59,854 bases of DNA from Actinomycetes bacterium (GTDB taxonomy: Bacteria; Actinomycetota; Actinomycetes; S36-B12), in NCBI GenBank assembly GCA_014190275.1, contig BJGE01000007.1, positions 1 to 59,854 of the forward strand. Reading direction: 5' to 3'. A model generated the notes under the pieces. That model worked only from the letters and a program-made list of their open reading frames with translations, was not told where the DNA came from and did no database searches. Made by a program: the position numbers and the translations under genes. This document shows, piece by piece, positions 9,135 to 17,635 of the stretch (position 1 is its first letter; every line of letters starts with the position of its first letter).

Positions 9135-10227
9135 GCCGGTTCAGATAGTAGTTAAGGCTGAGCATGAGTATCCGGTGCATATCGGATCCGGGAGTATCGC
9201 GCACCTAGCGACGACCCTGTTCGGTGCCGATAAAATCGCGATTATTTACCAGAAGGCCTTGGTTGATTGGGTTCAGATTATTGGAGCGCAATGCCTAGAA
9301 CAAGGGGCAAGTGTCTTGCGCATAGAAGTGCCTGAGGGAGAATTAGCTAAATCCACCAGCGTTTTGGAGGACTGTTGGCAACGACTTGGCGAGTTCAAGT
9401 TCACGCGTAGCGATTTGATCATAGGCGTTGGTGGGGGAGCGGTCACTGACTTATCCGGTTTCGTCGCTGCGACCTGGTTACGAGGGGTTCGAAATATCAA
9501 CATCCCTACGACATTATTGGGCATGGTTGACGCAGCCGTTGGGGGAAAGACTGGAATTAACACCGCGGCCGGCAAGAACCTAGTTGGGTCCTTCCACAGC
9601 CCCATCGCGGTCATTTGTGATCTTGACACTCTCGACACCTTGCCGCGTGCGGATCTGATGGCCGGCATGGCCGAGGTCGTAAAGGTGGGATTGACCTTGG
9701 ATCCAACAATCTTGACTGATTTGCGCCGCGACGTAGCTACCTCTTGCAATCCAAAAAGTGGCCTGCTGGCAGACCTCATTCGCCGTGCGGTCCAAGCCAA
9801 GGCCGATGTGGTTAGCACTGATTTCAAGGAAGTTTCAGCAAGTGCGGAGCGGCCAACCCTTGGCCGGGAGGTTCTCAACTACGGACATACCTTTGGGCAC
9901 GCAATCGAATTGGTGGAAGATTTTCGATGGCGCCACGGTGAGGCCATCGCGGTTGGCATGGTTTATGTCGCTGAACTTGCGCACCTGGCCGGGCTGTTAG
10001 GCGCCGACGAGGTCGCTAGCCATCGTGAAATTCTCAGCTCCCTGGGGCTGCCGACCGGTTATGCACCCGACCGTTGGGAACAGTTACTCGCAGCTATGCA
10101 GATCGACAAGAAGACCCGAGGCGCCCAGCTCCGTTTCGTGGTTTTGCAGGGGATCGGAGCGCCCATTGAATTGGCGGGCCCCGAACCGGCGCTGCTGTTG
10201 GCGGCCTATGAAGCCGTAAGCGCGTAG
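9127..10227 (+). CDS. aroB: 3-dehydroquinate synthase
   Basis: Converts DAHP to 3-dehydroquinate, an NAD- and zinc-dependent step of the shikimate route. The ATG at 9127 is chosen over a start 33 nt upstream because MIEPVQIVVKAEHEYPVHIG begins at the usual place. Visible are GGGAVTDLSGFVAATWLRG (NAD binding), PTTLLGMVDAAVGGKTGIN, and zinc ligands in EVLNYGHTFGHAIE and RHGEAIAVGM. The length is 366 aa. It overlaps aroK by 8 nt. Confidence 0.96.
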   Translation: MIEPVQIVVKAEHEYPVHIGSGSIAHLATTLFGADKIAIIYQKALVDWVQIIGAQCLEQGASVLRIEVPEGELAKSTSVLEDCWQRLGEFKFTRSDLIIGVGGGAVTDLSGFVAATWLRGVRNINIPTTLLGMVDAAVGGKTGINTAAGKNLVGSFHSPIAVICDLDTLDTLPRADLMAGMAEVVKVGLTLDPTILTDLRRDVATSCNPKSGLLADLIRRAVQAKADVVSTDFKEVSASAERPTLGREVLNYGHTFGHAIELVEDFRWRHGEAIAVGMVYVAELAHLAGLLGADEVASHREILSSLGLPTGYAPDRWEQLLAAMQIDKKTRGAQLRFVVLQGIGAPIELAGPEPALLLAAYEAVSA

Positions 10228-10230
10228 GCT
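10225..10230 (+). promoter_or_regulatory. -10 hexamer TAGGCT of aroQ (leaderless)
   Basis: TAGGCT overlaps the aroB stop codon and ends 6 nt before the aroQ ATG at 10237. It would provide an internal promoter in the aro operon. Confidence 0.5.
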
Positions 10231-10236
10231 CAAGGC

Positions 10237-10677
10237 ATGGCAGCTATCGTCTTGATCCTGAACGGTCCGAATTTGAACCGGCTGGGTACTCGCGAACCCG
10301 ATATTTATGGCACTTCAACATTTGCGGATTTAGTGGCTTTGTGCGCCGCGGAGGCGATGGCGCTTGACATGGTCGCTGATGTGCGCCAAAGCAATGACGA
10401 GGCTGAGCTAATTGGTTGGTTGCACGAGGCCGCTGACTCAAAGACACCCGTGATAATAAATCCGGCAGCTTTCACGCACTATTCATACGCTCTACGCGAT
10501 GCCTGTGCCTTGGTTGAAGCACCGCTCATCGAGGTGCACCTGTCAAATCCGGCCGCGCGTGAGGAGTTTAGGCAGACTTCGGTTATCTCGGGTGTAGCTG
10601 ATGGGGTTATCGCGGGTTTTGGCATCGATTCTTATCGCCTTGCTTTGCAGGCGGTATCGCGCTTGACAACAGCATAG
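10237..10677 (+). CDS. aroQ: 3-dehydroquinate dehydratase, type II
   Basis: Dehydrates 3-dehydroquinate to 3-dehydroshikimate through a dodecameric type II enzyme. The N-terminal LNGPNLNRLGTREPDIYG carries the flexible lid with the catalytic arginine and tyrosine; NPAAFTHYSYALRDA and EVHLSNPAAREEFR hold the active-site histidines. The length of 146 aa is typical. It begins 9 nt after aroB and has its own -10 hexamer. With aroE, aroC, aroK and aroB, five shikimate steps are clustered here; aroA and aroG are not in the window. Confidence 0.97.
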   Translation: MAAIVLILNGPNLNRLGTREPDIYGTSTFADLVALCAAEAMALDMVADVRQSNDEAELIGWLHEAADSKTPVIINPAAFTHYSYALRDACALVEAPLIEVHLSNPAAREEFRQTSVISGVADGVIAGFGIDSYRLALQAVSRLTTA

Positions 10678-10678
10678 T
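10673..10678 (+). promoter_or_regulatory. -10 hexamer CATAGT before the M24 peptidase
   Basis: CATAGT lies 7 nt before the ATG at 10686 and supports that codon over the GTG at 10680. It overlaps the aroQ stop. Confidence 0.4.
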
Positions 10679-10685
10679 TGTGCCG

Positions 10686-11753
10686 ATGTCGAGTAGTCGG
10701 CGCAATTCCCTAAGGCAGCTAATGAGTGCCGGTATCGACGGCATTGTGATTACCTCGCTCCCAAATATTAGATACCTAAGCGGTTTCAGCGGCAGCAATG
10801 CGGCGCTATTTGTCTCATCTGATGAACCGAGTCGCGACATCATCTGCACCGATGGGCGTTATCTGACCCAAGTTCATGAGCAATGCCCAGATCTTCCGGT
10901 ACATCAGGATCGATCCTGCGCCTTGGGACTGGTGGCGTCGCTAGTATCAAGTGGGGTAAGAAAGATTGGGATCGAAGACACCCTGTCCACAGCCCTTACA
11001 CATGAATTGGCAAAATCGGTGGCTCTGGTGCCTACCTCGGGACTTGTCGAGCTATTGCGGGCCGTGAAAGATGATGGCGAGCTTGAGTTACTGACCCGCG
11101 CATGTTCAATAACCGCCCAGGCAATGGCTCAGCTGTTTGTGGAGTTACGAGTTGGCATGACCGAGATAAACATCGCACGCCGACTCGAGCAATTATTCGG
11201 TGAGTTGGGTGCCGACGATCGGGCTTTCGAAACAATAGTGGCGTCGGGGCCGGCGTCAGCTATTCCACACCATCAGCCCACTACTCGCTCCTTGGCTGCC
11301 GGCGATCTTTTGGTGGTGGATGCCGGGGCCATGGTCTTGGGGTACCACGCCGACATGACGCGCACGGTGGTTGTGGGTGTCGATCCGAATCCATGGCAGG
11401 TGCAGATCCACGGGCTGGTTTGGGCTGCCCAGCAGGCTGGGATTAAGGCCTGTACCCCTGGCGCCGAACTCAGTGCGATTGATTTTGCAGCCCGAGCGGA
11501 AATTGCGGCGGCTGGGTTCGGACCCGCATTCGGGCACGGCCTTGGCCATGGGGTGGGGTTAGAAATCCATGAGGCACCAATGATCAATGCCCGCTCTGTG
11601 GGTAGCATCTGTCTTAATACTCCGGTCACCATCGAACCAGGTATTTACTTACCAGATCAAGGTGGTGTTCGGATCGAAGACACGTTGGTGGTGGAATCGT
11701 CGGCGAATCGGGTACTCACGAACGCACCAAGTGAACTTGTCGTGGTCGGATGA
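10686..11753 (+). CDS. M24 metallopeptidase, Xaa-Pro aminopeptidase/dipeptidase-like
   Basis: A two-domain pita-bread aminopeptidase that removes residues next to proline. The N-terminal creatinase-like domain (to about 125) is followed by the M24 catalytic domain with all five metal ligands in context: DAGAMVLGYHADMTRT, GHGLGHGVGLEIHE, TIEPGIY and GVRIEDT. The length of about 355 aa matches the PepQ/PepP group. The ATG at 10686 is supported by the upstream -10; a GTG at 10680 is also possible. This gene regularly sits between aro genes and efp in actinobacteria. PepP and PepQ cannot be told apart from sequence alone. Confidence 0.9.
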   Translation: MSSSRRNSLRQLMSAGIDGIVITSLPNIRYLSGFSGSNAALFVSSDEPSRDIICTDGRYLTQVHEQCPDLPVHQDRSCALGLVASLVSSGVRKIGIEDTLSTALTHELAKSVALVPTSGLVELLRAVKDDGELELLTRACSITAQAMAQLFVELRVGMTEINIARRLEQLFGELGADDRAFETIVASGPASAIPHHQPTTRSLAAGDLLVVDAGAMVLGYHADMTRTVVVGVDPNPWQVQIHGLVWAAQQAGIKACTPGAELSAIDFAARAEIAAAGFGPAFGHGLGHGVGLEIHEAPMINARSVGSICLNTPVTIEPGIYLPDQGGVRIEDTLVVESSANRVLTNAPSELVVVG

Positions 11754-11794
11754 GGCCGGAATTCTAGGCAACAACAAATATTGGAGATGAAAGC

Positions 11795-12355
11795 GTGGCA
11801 ACCACGAATGACCTTAAAAACGGGCTTGTCCTAAATATTGACGGCCAATTGTGGACGGTGGTCGAATTCCAGCACGTGAAGCCGGGTAAGGGTCCAGCTT
11901 TTGTCCGCACCAAACTCAAGAGCGTGCTTTCGGGCAAGGTGGTTGAAAAGACGTTCAATGCTGGAATCAAGGTCGAGACGGCAAATGTCGATCGACGTGA
12001 TATGCAGTATCTCTACCGTGATGGTGACGACTGGGTTTTCATGGACGTGGCTAACTATGAGCAAATAACCGTGCCAAATGCGGTGGTCGGCGAATCCGCA
12101 AAGTACCTCCTCGAAAACCAAGTAGCCAATATTTCGATCCATGAGGAATCCGCAATAATCGTTGAGTTGCCCGCGTCGGTTGAGTTGATGCTCACCTATA
12201 CCGAGCCAGGTCTGCAAGGGGATCGCTCGACCGGTGGCACCAAGCCGGCGACCTTAGAGACCGGTGCGGTCATCCAAGTCCCGCTTTTCCTTGAGTCAGA
12301 CACCAAGGTCAAGGTGGATACCCGCGACGGTTCATATCTCGGCCGCGTGAACTAG
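11795..12355 (+). CDS. efp: Translation elongation factor P
   Basis: Relieves ribosome stalling at polyproline stretches by binding between the P and E sites. The protein has 186 aa in three beta-barrel domains. The tip loop reads [10 protein letters not shown], placing a lysine (K32) at the position modified in other bacteria. The C-terminal signature TYLGRVN-like SYLGRVN ends the protein. The start is GTG at 11795, with GGAGATGAA as ribosome-binding site. It is followed 3 nt later by nusB. Confidence 0.97.
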   Translation: MATTNDLKNGLVLNIDGQLWTVVEFQHVKPGKGPAFVRTKLKSVLSGKVVEKTFNAGIKVETANVDRRDMQYLYRDGDDWVFMDVANYEQITVPNAVVGESAKYLLENQVANISIHEESAIIVELPASVELMLTYTEPGLQGDRSTGGTKPATLETGAVIQVPLFLESDTKVKVDTRDGSYLGRVN

Positions 12356-12357
12356 GC

Positions 12358-12801
12358 GTGTCTGCTCGCGGTAAGGCGCGCAAGCGTGCCTTAGACATTT
12401 TGTATGAAGCCGATATCAGGGGTATTCCAGCGGTAGAGGTGCTGCAGGCGCAGGTCGCAAGGCGCAGCACCGGCGGTGAACCAGAGTTGAATGTGTACGT
12501 GACTGAAATCGTCCACGGGGTCGTTGATCACGTGGATTACATAGATGAGGTGATCAGCACCTATTCCCTCGGCTGGACGCTGCCACGGATGCCCGCGGTG
12601 GATAGGTCGATTCTTCGGTTGGCGGCGTACGAGATTCTCTGGAACGAGGAGGTGCCTGATGCGGTTGTCATTTCGGAGGCGGTGAACATGGCCCAGAGCC
12701 TCTCGACCGATGAGTCATCCACCTTCGTCAACGGGTTGCTTGCTCGCATCAGCGAGATTAAATCGCGACTCACCCCAGGGCCTCCGACCGCTGTTTTATA
12801 G
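12358..12801 (+). CDS. nusB: Transcription antitermination factor NusB
   Basis: An RNA-binding all-helical protein that acts with NusE/S10 at boxA sites of rRNA operons. The 147-aa sequence has the conserved N-terminal ARKRALDILYEAD, the central WTLPRMPAVDRSILRLAAYEI and the C-terminal VNGLLARI. The GTG at 12358 is 3 nt after the efp stop, and the efp-nusB pairing is standard. Confidence 0.96.
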   Translation: MSARGKARKRALDILYEADIRGIPAVEVLQAQVARRSTGGEPELNVYVTEIVHGVVDHVDYIDEVISTYSLGWTLPRMPAVDRSILRLAAYEILWNEEVPDAVVISEAVNMAQSLSTDESSTFVNGLLARISEIKSRLTPGPPTAVL

Positions 12802-12810
12802 TTTCTCGTT

Positions 12811-12816
12811 CATAAT
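12811..12816 (+). promoter_or_regulatory. -10 hexamer CATAAT of the secreted hydrolase gene
   Basis: CATAAT ends 6 nt before the ATG at 12823, predicting a leaderless or near-leaderless mRNA. There is no Shine-Dalgarno sequence and no obvious -35 match. Confidence 0.55.
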
Positions 12817-12822
12817 GTAGCT

Positions 12823-14676
12823 ATGGTCCGACGGGCAGTTTCTTCGGTTGCAGTGCTCACCTTGCTAACGGTGGGGCTTACAACCGCTAGTGCAATCACC
12901 GAACAAGTACAGGCTCGTCCCACCGCGGAAACCAAGCAACTGGGCTCAATCACCGTAACCGCTTGCGATGAGGTCGTGATTACCGGTTCAAGAACTTGGT
13001 GCGGAACTATCCCGCGCCCGTGGGATCCAAGCGATACGGCACTGGGTAGTTTCGATTTGGCTTTCGCCGTGGTACTCCCGGTGGGTGGGCGGGTGTTGCA
13101 GCCGGCGGTGGTGGGACTGGAGGGTGGCCCAGGTTACGGATCCATCGGATCCGGGCAATCGTATGCCAAAATGCTGGGACCGCTGCTGGCAGACCGCGCT
13201 CTTTTAGTTGTCGACCAACGGGGCACAGGAGAGTCGAGTCCGGTTGATTGTGAGGCCGCCGATTCGGTCGCTGCCTGTGCCAAGTCATTGGGTAATCGCT
13301 TTGACCTCTTCGGCACTAAATTAGTCGCCGAAGACTTAAGTGCACTGATAACGGCCTTGGATTTTGGCAAGGTCGACGTCTACGGGGATTCGTACGGCAC
13401 GTTCGTCGCTCAAGTTTTCGCCAGTCACCACCCAGATCTGGTGCGCAGCCTGGTACTCGACGGTGCCTACCCCGTAACCGGTGAAACAGCGTGGTACCCA
13501 ACTCAAGGTCCGGCAATGCGAAGGGCATACACGGTGGTCTGTGAGCGCACCAAGGGTTGCGGTGACGATAACACCGGCACGATGCAGTTGCTGACGCGGC
13601 TACTCACGAAACTCCGAAAAAACGTGGTCTCGGTTCGGGCGCCCGGAGCAGATGACAAAATGCATAACGTTAAATTGAACCCTCAGAATCTTAATGATGT
13701 GGCTTTTGGTGGTACTTACGGCCCAACCACTTATCGGGAGTTCAATGCGTCGCTCCGCGCTGCCTTGGCTGGTGATCTGCTACCACTTGGCCGGCTGGTA
13801 GCCGAGTCCCAAGCCAAGATTGTCGGCGAACCGGTATCGGTTTACAGCCCGGGCTTGAATATAGCCGTCTCCTGCCACGACTACCCGCAACTTTTCGATA
13901 TGACGCAATCAAAGGCAATTCGAAAATCCCAGTACGACGCAGCGGTGGCTGACCAAATTAAAGTGGACCCTGACGTCTACGGGCCATTTCGAATTGGAGA
14001 GTACCTGCAGTCGGATTTCGGTACCCAGCCACTTTGCTTGCCGTGGCCGATTGCCACTCGCAACCCATGGCAATCCCCTGGGCCACCCGGGGGCAACTAT
14101 CCAGATATCCCAACATTGGTCCTATCCGGGGAGTTGGACACCATTACGACGCCGGCCGAGGGCGCCGTGGTGGCAGCACAGTTTGCCCGGGCGAGGCAAG
14201 TAATCGTGGCGAACTCCACCCACGTAACGGCCATGGATGATGTCAACAGGTGCGCCTCGAGGCTAGTGCGGGAATTTTTTACCGACCATGATGCGGTGGT
14301 TGCGGGGTCAGGTGGCCAGTGCGCCGCGGCGATCCCACCAATAGTGGCCGTGAGCGAATACCCGATCAAGATTTATGACCTTGGGGCAGGAGTAGCTCAG
14401 ACCGCCCTCGATGTAATTGATAGATACATCCAAGCGAGTGGTTACAAAGGTTTGGGGTTGCGCGGGGGTTCCTGGTCGGCCCGCAAGTGGGCACCCATTG
14501 TTATTGAACTGGAGGATTACCGGCTGTACCAAAACCTCCCGGTAAGTGGCACCGTACGCTGGAATTACGACACCGGTTCGGTCATTGTCCGAGTGCGGGC
14601 GGTCGACCGCACGTGGGTGGGGAACTGGAATATTTACGAGGCTGATGCCCGCGCGCAAGTGCGGGAATTGCGCTGA
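12823..14676 (+). CDS. Secreted alpha/beta-hydrolase, tripeptidyl aminopeptidase-like
   Basis: A 617-aa exported serine hydrolase. An N-terminal signal peptide (VLTLLTVGLTTASA, about residues 9-24) is followed by the alpha/beta-hydrolase domain. The nucleophile elbow is YGDSYGTF (Ser190), the likely acid is Asp439 in GELDT and the base is His467 in STHVTA. The cap region and a TAP-like C-terminal part are consistent with the S33 SlpD/tripeptidyl aminopeptidase group of actinobacteria. After about residue 500 an extra region of some 110 aa is present that I do not recognise (GSVIVRVRAVDRTWVG). Peptidase activity is inferred from the family; esterase activity cannot be excluded. Confidence 0.85.
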   Translation: MVRRAVSSVAVLTLLTVGLTTASAITEQVQARPTAETKQLGSITVTACDEVVITGSRTWCGTIPRPWDPSDTALGSFDLAFAVVLPVGGRVLQPAVVGLEGGPGYGSIGSGQSYAKMLGPLLADRALLVVDQRGTGESSPVDCEAADSVAACAKSLGNRFDLFGTKLVAEDLSALITALDFGKVDVYGDSYGTFVAQVFASHHPDLVRSLVLDGAYPVTGETAWYPTQGPAMRRAYTVVCERTKGCGDDNTGTMQLLTRLLTKLRKNVVSVRAPGADDKMHNVKLNPQNLNDVAFGGTYGPTTYREFNASLRAALAGDLLPLGRLVAESQAKIVGEPVSVYSPGLNIAVSCHDYPQLFDMTQSKAIRKSQYDAAVADQIKVDPDVYGPFRIGEYLQSDFGTQPLCLPWPIATRNPWQSPGPPGGNYPDIPTLVLSGELDTITTPAEGAVVAAQFARARQVIVANSTHVTAMDDVNRCASRLVREFFTDHDAVVAGSGGQCAAAIPPIVAVSEYPIKIYDLGAGVAQTALDVIDRYIQASGYKGLGLRGGSWSARKWAPIVIELEDYRLYQNLPVSGTVRWNYDTGSVIVRVRAVDRTWVGNWNIYEADARAQVRELR

Positions 14677-14714
14677 CTTGATACCTTAGGGCCAACTAGA
14701 GAGATGGAGTACCC

Positions 14715-15197
14715 GTGAGCATTTGCGTTGGAGATTCATTGCCGGTTGTTGAACTTAGAATGATGGTCGATGGTGCTCCAGCGACCATGTCCAGTTCTGA
14801 GGTGCTGGGCTCCGGGCGAGTAGTTTTATTCGCGGTACCGGGTGCATTTACCCCCGGGTGCTCTAACCTGCACTTCCCGGGCTATGTGGAGTTAGCCTCG
14901 AGTATTTCCGCGGCCGGGGTTGACACCATCGCCTGCGTCTCCGTCAATGACGTATTCGTCATGGATGCGTGGGGCAAGGCCCAAGGCTCCGGTGAGATCT
15001 TGATGCTGGCTGATCCTGCGGCTGCCTTCGCCGAAGCGGTTGGCATGGCGGTTGATGCCTCGGGTTTTGGCCTTGGAACCCGGTCAAAGCGCTACGCCAT
15101 GGTGCTACAAGATGGGGTGATCGAGGCATTCTTGCCTGAAGAGGATGGCTTCGGCGTGCTGGCAAGCACCGCATCGTGCGTATTGGCCAAGCTTTAA
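14715..15197 (+). CDS. Peroxiredoxin (AhpC/TSA superfamily, Prx5-like)
   Basis: Reduces peroxides with a peroxidatic cysteine. The active-site segment VPGAFTPGCSNLHFPGYV places Thr46 and Cys49 in the TxxC arrangement; the spacing and the NLHFPGY context match the Prx5/atypical group. The 160-aa length is normal. The start is GTG at 14715, preceded by GAGATGGAG. A clear resolving cysteine is not obvious apart from Cys94-like and C-terminal cysteines (SVNDV region; TASCVLAKL), so the reductant is unknown. Confidence 0.9.
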   Translation: MSICVGDSLPVVELRMMVDGAPATMSSSEVLGSGRVVLFAVPGAFTPGCSNLHFPGYVELASSISAAGVDTIACVSVNDVFVMDAWGKAQGSGEILMLADPAAAFAEAVGMAVDASGFGLGTRSKRYAMVLQDGVIEAFLPEEDGFGVLASTASCVLAKL

Positions 15198-15221
15198 GCG
15201 GGGCCTGTTTAAAGATTTTTG

Positions 15222-15295
15222 TGCCCCGGGTGAGATTTGAACTCACACTGGACCGAGTTTGAGTCGGCTCCCTCTGCCGGTTGGGGTACCGGGGC
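15222..15295 (-). tRNA. tRNA-Leu(CAA)-like gene with short variable loop
   Basis: Read on the minus strand, the 74-nt sequence folds as a complete cloverleaf. It has a perfect 7-bp acceptor stem (GCCCCGG/CCGGGGC) with discriminator A, and a D arm with three C-G pairs and a loop containing GG. The anticodon stem GCCGA/TCGGT encloses loop CTCAAAC, and the perfect T stem GTGAG/CTCAC encloses TTCAAAT. The anticodon is therefore CAA, which reads UUG (Leu). The variable region is only five bases (CCAGT), unlike the long arm of ordinary tRNA-Leu. CCA is not encoded. It lies antisense to both flanking genes. Confidence 0.85.
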
Positions 15296-15344
15296 GCAGG
15301 GCCAAGAGTAGTCGGTCGAGTACGAAAGTGGTGAGCCGCGTAAC

Positions 15345-15350
15345 TAGGGT
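15345..15350 (+). promoter_or_regulatory. -10 hexamer TAGGGT of pdtaR (leaderless)
   Basis: TAGGGT ends 6 nt before the ATG at 15357 and argues for that start over the TTG at 15351. Confidence 0.6.
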
Positions 15351-15356
15351 TTGCCC

Positions 15357-15953
15357 ATGAACTTGCCCGCACTCGTGCACCCGCGCACCGTGTTGGTGGC
15401 AGAGGATGAAGCCCTAATCCGGATGGATCTGGTCGAGATGCTCGCGGAACTGGGCTATGAGGTGGTCGGGCAAGCCGGCGATGGGGAGCAGGCGGTGGCC
15501 CTAGCGCGCGAGTTGCGACCTGATGTTGTCTTCTTGGACATAGCCATGCCGATACTCGACGGACTCGGTGCTGCTGAAGAGATCGTTGCGGCTAAATTGG
15601 CGCCGGTGGTGATGGTTTCGGCCTTTAGCCAGGCCGAGGTAGTGGCTCGGGCTGCCTCGGCTGGGGCCCTTGGGTATCTCGTCAAGCCTTTTAGCGTTAG
15701 TGACCTGGCTCCGGCCATTGAACTGGCCGTTGCCCGCTGGGGGCAGTTACTTGATCTGGAGGGGCAGATCACCAACTTGCAGGAACGGGTGACCGCCCGC
15801 GAGGTGGTGGATCGGGCGAAGGCCCGGCTCCAAAAAGAGCTGGGGCTGAGCGAGGCGGCAGCATTTATTTGGCTGCGCCAACAGGCGATGGATGACCGGT
15901 TGACTTTGGCCGAAGTGTCGGCCAAAGTGTTGGCCGGGCCAACTAGTCGCTAG
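15357..15953 (+). CDS. pdtaR: ANTAR-domain response regulator, PdtaR-like
   Basis: A two-domain regulator that controls transcripts by RNA binding rather than DNA binding. The receiver domain (about residues 10-125) has the acidic pair E16/D17, the phospho-acceptor Asp61 in FLDIAMP and Lys110 in YLVKPF. The C-terminal ANTAR domain (about 135-193) begins NLQERVTAREVVDRAK and contains the expected helical pattern with AAFIWLRQQAMD. In mycobacteria PdtaR is phosphorylated by the histidine kinase PdtaS and acts on terminator/antiterminator RNAs. No kinase gene is adjacent. Confidence 0.9.
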   Translation: MNLPALVHPRTVLVAEDEALIRMDLVEMLAELGYEVVGQAGDGEQAVALARELRPDVVFLDIAMPILDGLGAAEEIVAAKLAPVVMVSAFSQAEVVARAASAGALGYLVKPFSVSDLAPAIELAVARWGQLLDLEGQITNLQERVTAREVVDRAKARLQKELGLSEAAAFIWLRQQAMDDRLTLAEVSAKVLAGPTSR

Positions 15954-16032
15954 TTCTGGCGCCGAGGTAACGGTCCGGTCACAAACGGGTGACTATCCGG
16001 AGACCGAATTACCCAATTTATGGTGGACAAAG

Positions 16033-16038
16033 TAGGGT
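16033..16038 (+). promoter_or_regulatory. Possible -10 hexamer TAGGGT for livK
   Basis: TAGGGT lies 7 nt before an in-frame ATG at 16046 and 52 nt before the preferred livK ATG at 16091. It may therefore give either a leaderless message with a 15-residue N-terminal extension or a 45-nt leader ending in the good Shine-Dalgarno sequence AAGGAGATGC. Confidence 0.4.
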
Positions 16039-16090
16039 AATGCCAATGTGTCGGCACTCGCCGTCAATTTCCATGGAATCAAGGAGATGC

Positions 16091-17428
16091 ATGAAGCGCA
16101 CAATGGTCATCAAATCGGCCGCCGTGCTGGGGGTTGTTTCGCTTGGTCTCGCCGCTTGCGGTGGATCATCAACGAGCACCGAATCCAGTGCAGCGCCAGC
16201 AGCAAGTGCAGCACCCGCGGCAAGTGCAGCACCGGCCTCAGAGGCACCCGCCTCAGAGCCAGCCGCTTCAGAGTGCAAGTACCCCACCCTCACCACAGCA
16301 ACCCTGTTGCCGGCAACGGGCAGCCTTGCCTTCCTCGGCCCACCTGAATTCGCGGGCGTGAAGATGGCAGTGGATGAGATCAATGCCGCCGGCGGCGTTC
16401 TTGGCGCCCCGATGGTAAATATTGATGGTGACTCGGGCGATACCTCGACCGATATTGCAACCCAGACCACCGACGCCGCCCTTTCACAGGGGGCGCAGGC
16501 CATTATCGGTGCGGCATCATCTGGTGTTTCGTTGACCGTGATTGACAAGATCACCTCACAGGGTGTCTTGATGATCTCGCCAGCAAACACCTCGCCAGCA
16601 CTTACCACCTACGAGGACAACGGGCTGTACTGGCGCGTTGCCCCCTCCGACGCTTTGCAGGGCGCGATCCTAGCGTCAACCGCCATTGACTCAGGCATCA
16701 CCAAGGCCGCGGTCATCGCGCGCCAGGATGCTTATGGCGAGGGCTTGGAGAAGGCATTCTCCAAGAACTTCACCGAGGCCGGGGGCACCGTCACCAGCGA
16801 GCTCCTCTACGACCCAGAAGCAGCCACCTTCGATGCAGAGGTTGCGGAAATCAAGGCGGGTGCCCCTGAGGCAGTCGTAGTGATTGGTTTCGAAGAGTCG
16901 GTCAAGCTGCTCCAGGAAATGATCAAGCAGGGTGTTGGCCCGGCAAGTCAGCAGGTCTACCTCGTTGATGGAAACATCTCGACCGAGGCCTACAAGGAGT
17001 TTCCGAAGAACACGATGAAGGGTGTTATCGCCACGGTTCCGTCCGGCGAAGCAGACCTCACCGCGTTCAATGAGGCTCTGCTCATGGTGGATCCGGCACT
17101 GACCGACTTCACCTACGGCTCACAGTCATATGACGCAGCGATATTGGTAGCACTCGCTGCGAACATTGCAGGTTGTGCTGACGGCATCTCAATCGCAGCT
17201 GCGTTGGCAGACACCGCTGGTAACGGTGGCGAAGCCTGCACCACATATGCAGACTGCTTGGCGCTGATTCAGGCCGGAAAGGATATCGATTTCAATGGTG
17301 TCACCGGACCGCTGGACTTCAACCAGTACGGCGATCCTGCATCTGCGACCATCTCGATTAATCAGTACACCTCTAACGGTGCATTCGAAGAAATCGGCAA
17401 GGTTACCGCTGAGGTGCCCCTGCCGTAA
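16091..17428 (+). CDS. livK: Branched-chain amino acid-type ABC transporter substrate-binding lipoprotein
   Basis: The extracytoplasmic receptor of a LivK-type (HAAT family) uptake system. The ATG at 16091 follows AAGGAGATGC and gives a lipoprotein signal MKRTMVIKSAAVLG ending in the lipobox LAAC. A low-complexity tether of A/S/P/E repeats (about residues 26-60) precedes the type I periplasmic-binding fold (LPATGSLAFLGPPEFAGVKMAVDEINAAGG; DSGDTSTD; GAASSGVS). The 445-aa length is normal. It converges on the liv operon across a hairpin. The true substrate may be an amino acid, amide or urea; the fold alone does not decide. Confidence 0.92.
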   Translation: MKRTMVIKSAAVLGVVSLGLAACGGSSTSTESSAAPAASAAPAASAAPASEAPASEPAASECKYPTLTTATLLPATGSLAFLGPPEFAGVKMAVDEINAAGGVLGAPMVNIDGDSGDTSTDIATQTTDAALSQGAQAIIGAASSGVSLTVIDKITSQGVLMISPANTSPALTTYEDNGLYWRVAPSDALQGAILASTAIDSGITKAAVIARQDAYGEGLEKAFSKNFTEAGGTVTSELLYDPEAATFDAEVAEIKAGAPEAVVVIGFEESVKLLQEMIKQGVGPASQQVYLVDGNISTEAYKEFPKNTMKGVIATVPSGEADLTAFNEALLMVDPALTDFTYGSQSYDAAILVALAANIAGCADGISIAAALADTAGNGGEACTTYADCLALIQAGKDIDFNGVTGPLDFNQYGDPASATISINQYTSNGAFEEIGKVTAEVPLP

Positions 17429-17459
17429 GGCGGGTAACCCAGTAACTAGTTAGTCAGCC

Positions 17460-17491
17460 AGTGGGCCCTCTCCTTCGGGAGGGGGCCCACT
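17460..17491 (+). terminator. Hairpin after livK, probable terminator between convergent units
   Basis: AGTGGGCCC at 17460 pairs with GGGCCCACT ending at 17491, with an additional CTCC/GGAG stem and a TTCG tetraloop. A partial second copy of the right arm (CTTCGGGAGGGGGCCCA) follows at about 17495-17512. No long T-run follows, so its efficiency is uncertain. It could serve both livK and the oncoming livF transcript. Confidence 0.7.
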
Positions 17492-17635
17492 GCTTCTTCG
17501 GGAGGGGGCCCAACAACTTTCTATTGGTAAAAAAGCGCACCCGGTCGGACTGGAAAAAACGCAACGCAGCAACTGCGCACTCACGGCGGTACTCGGGTGC
17601 GGTAAGTCGGATCTGGTGGCGGTGACGAAAGCTGA

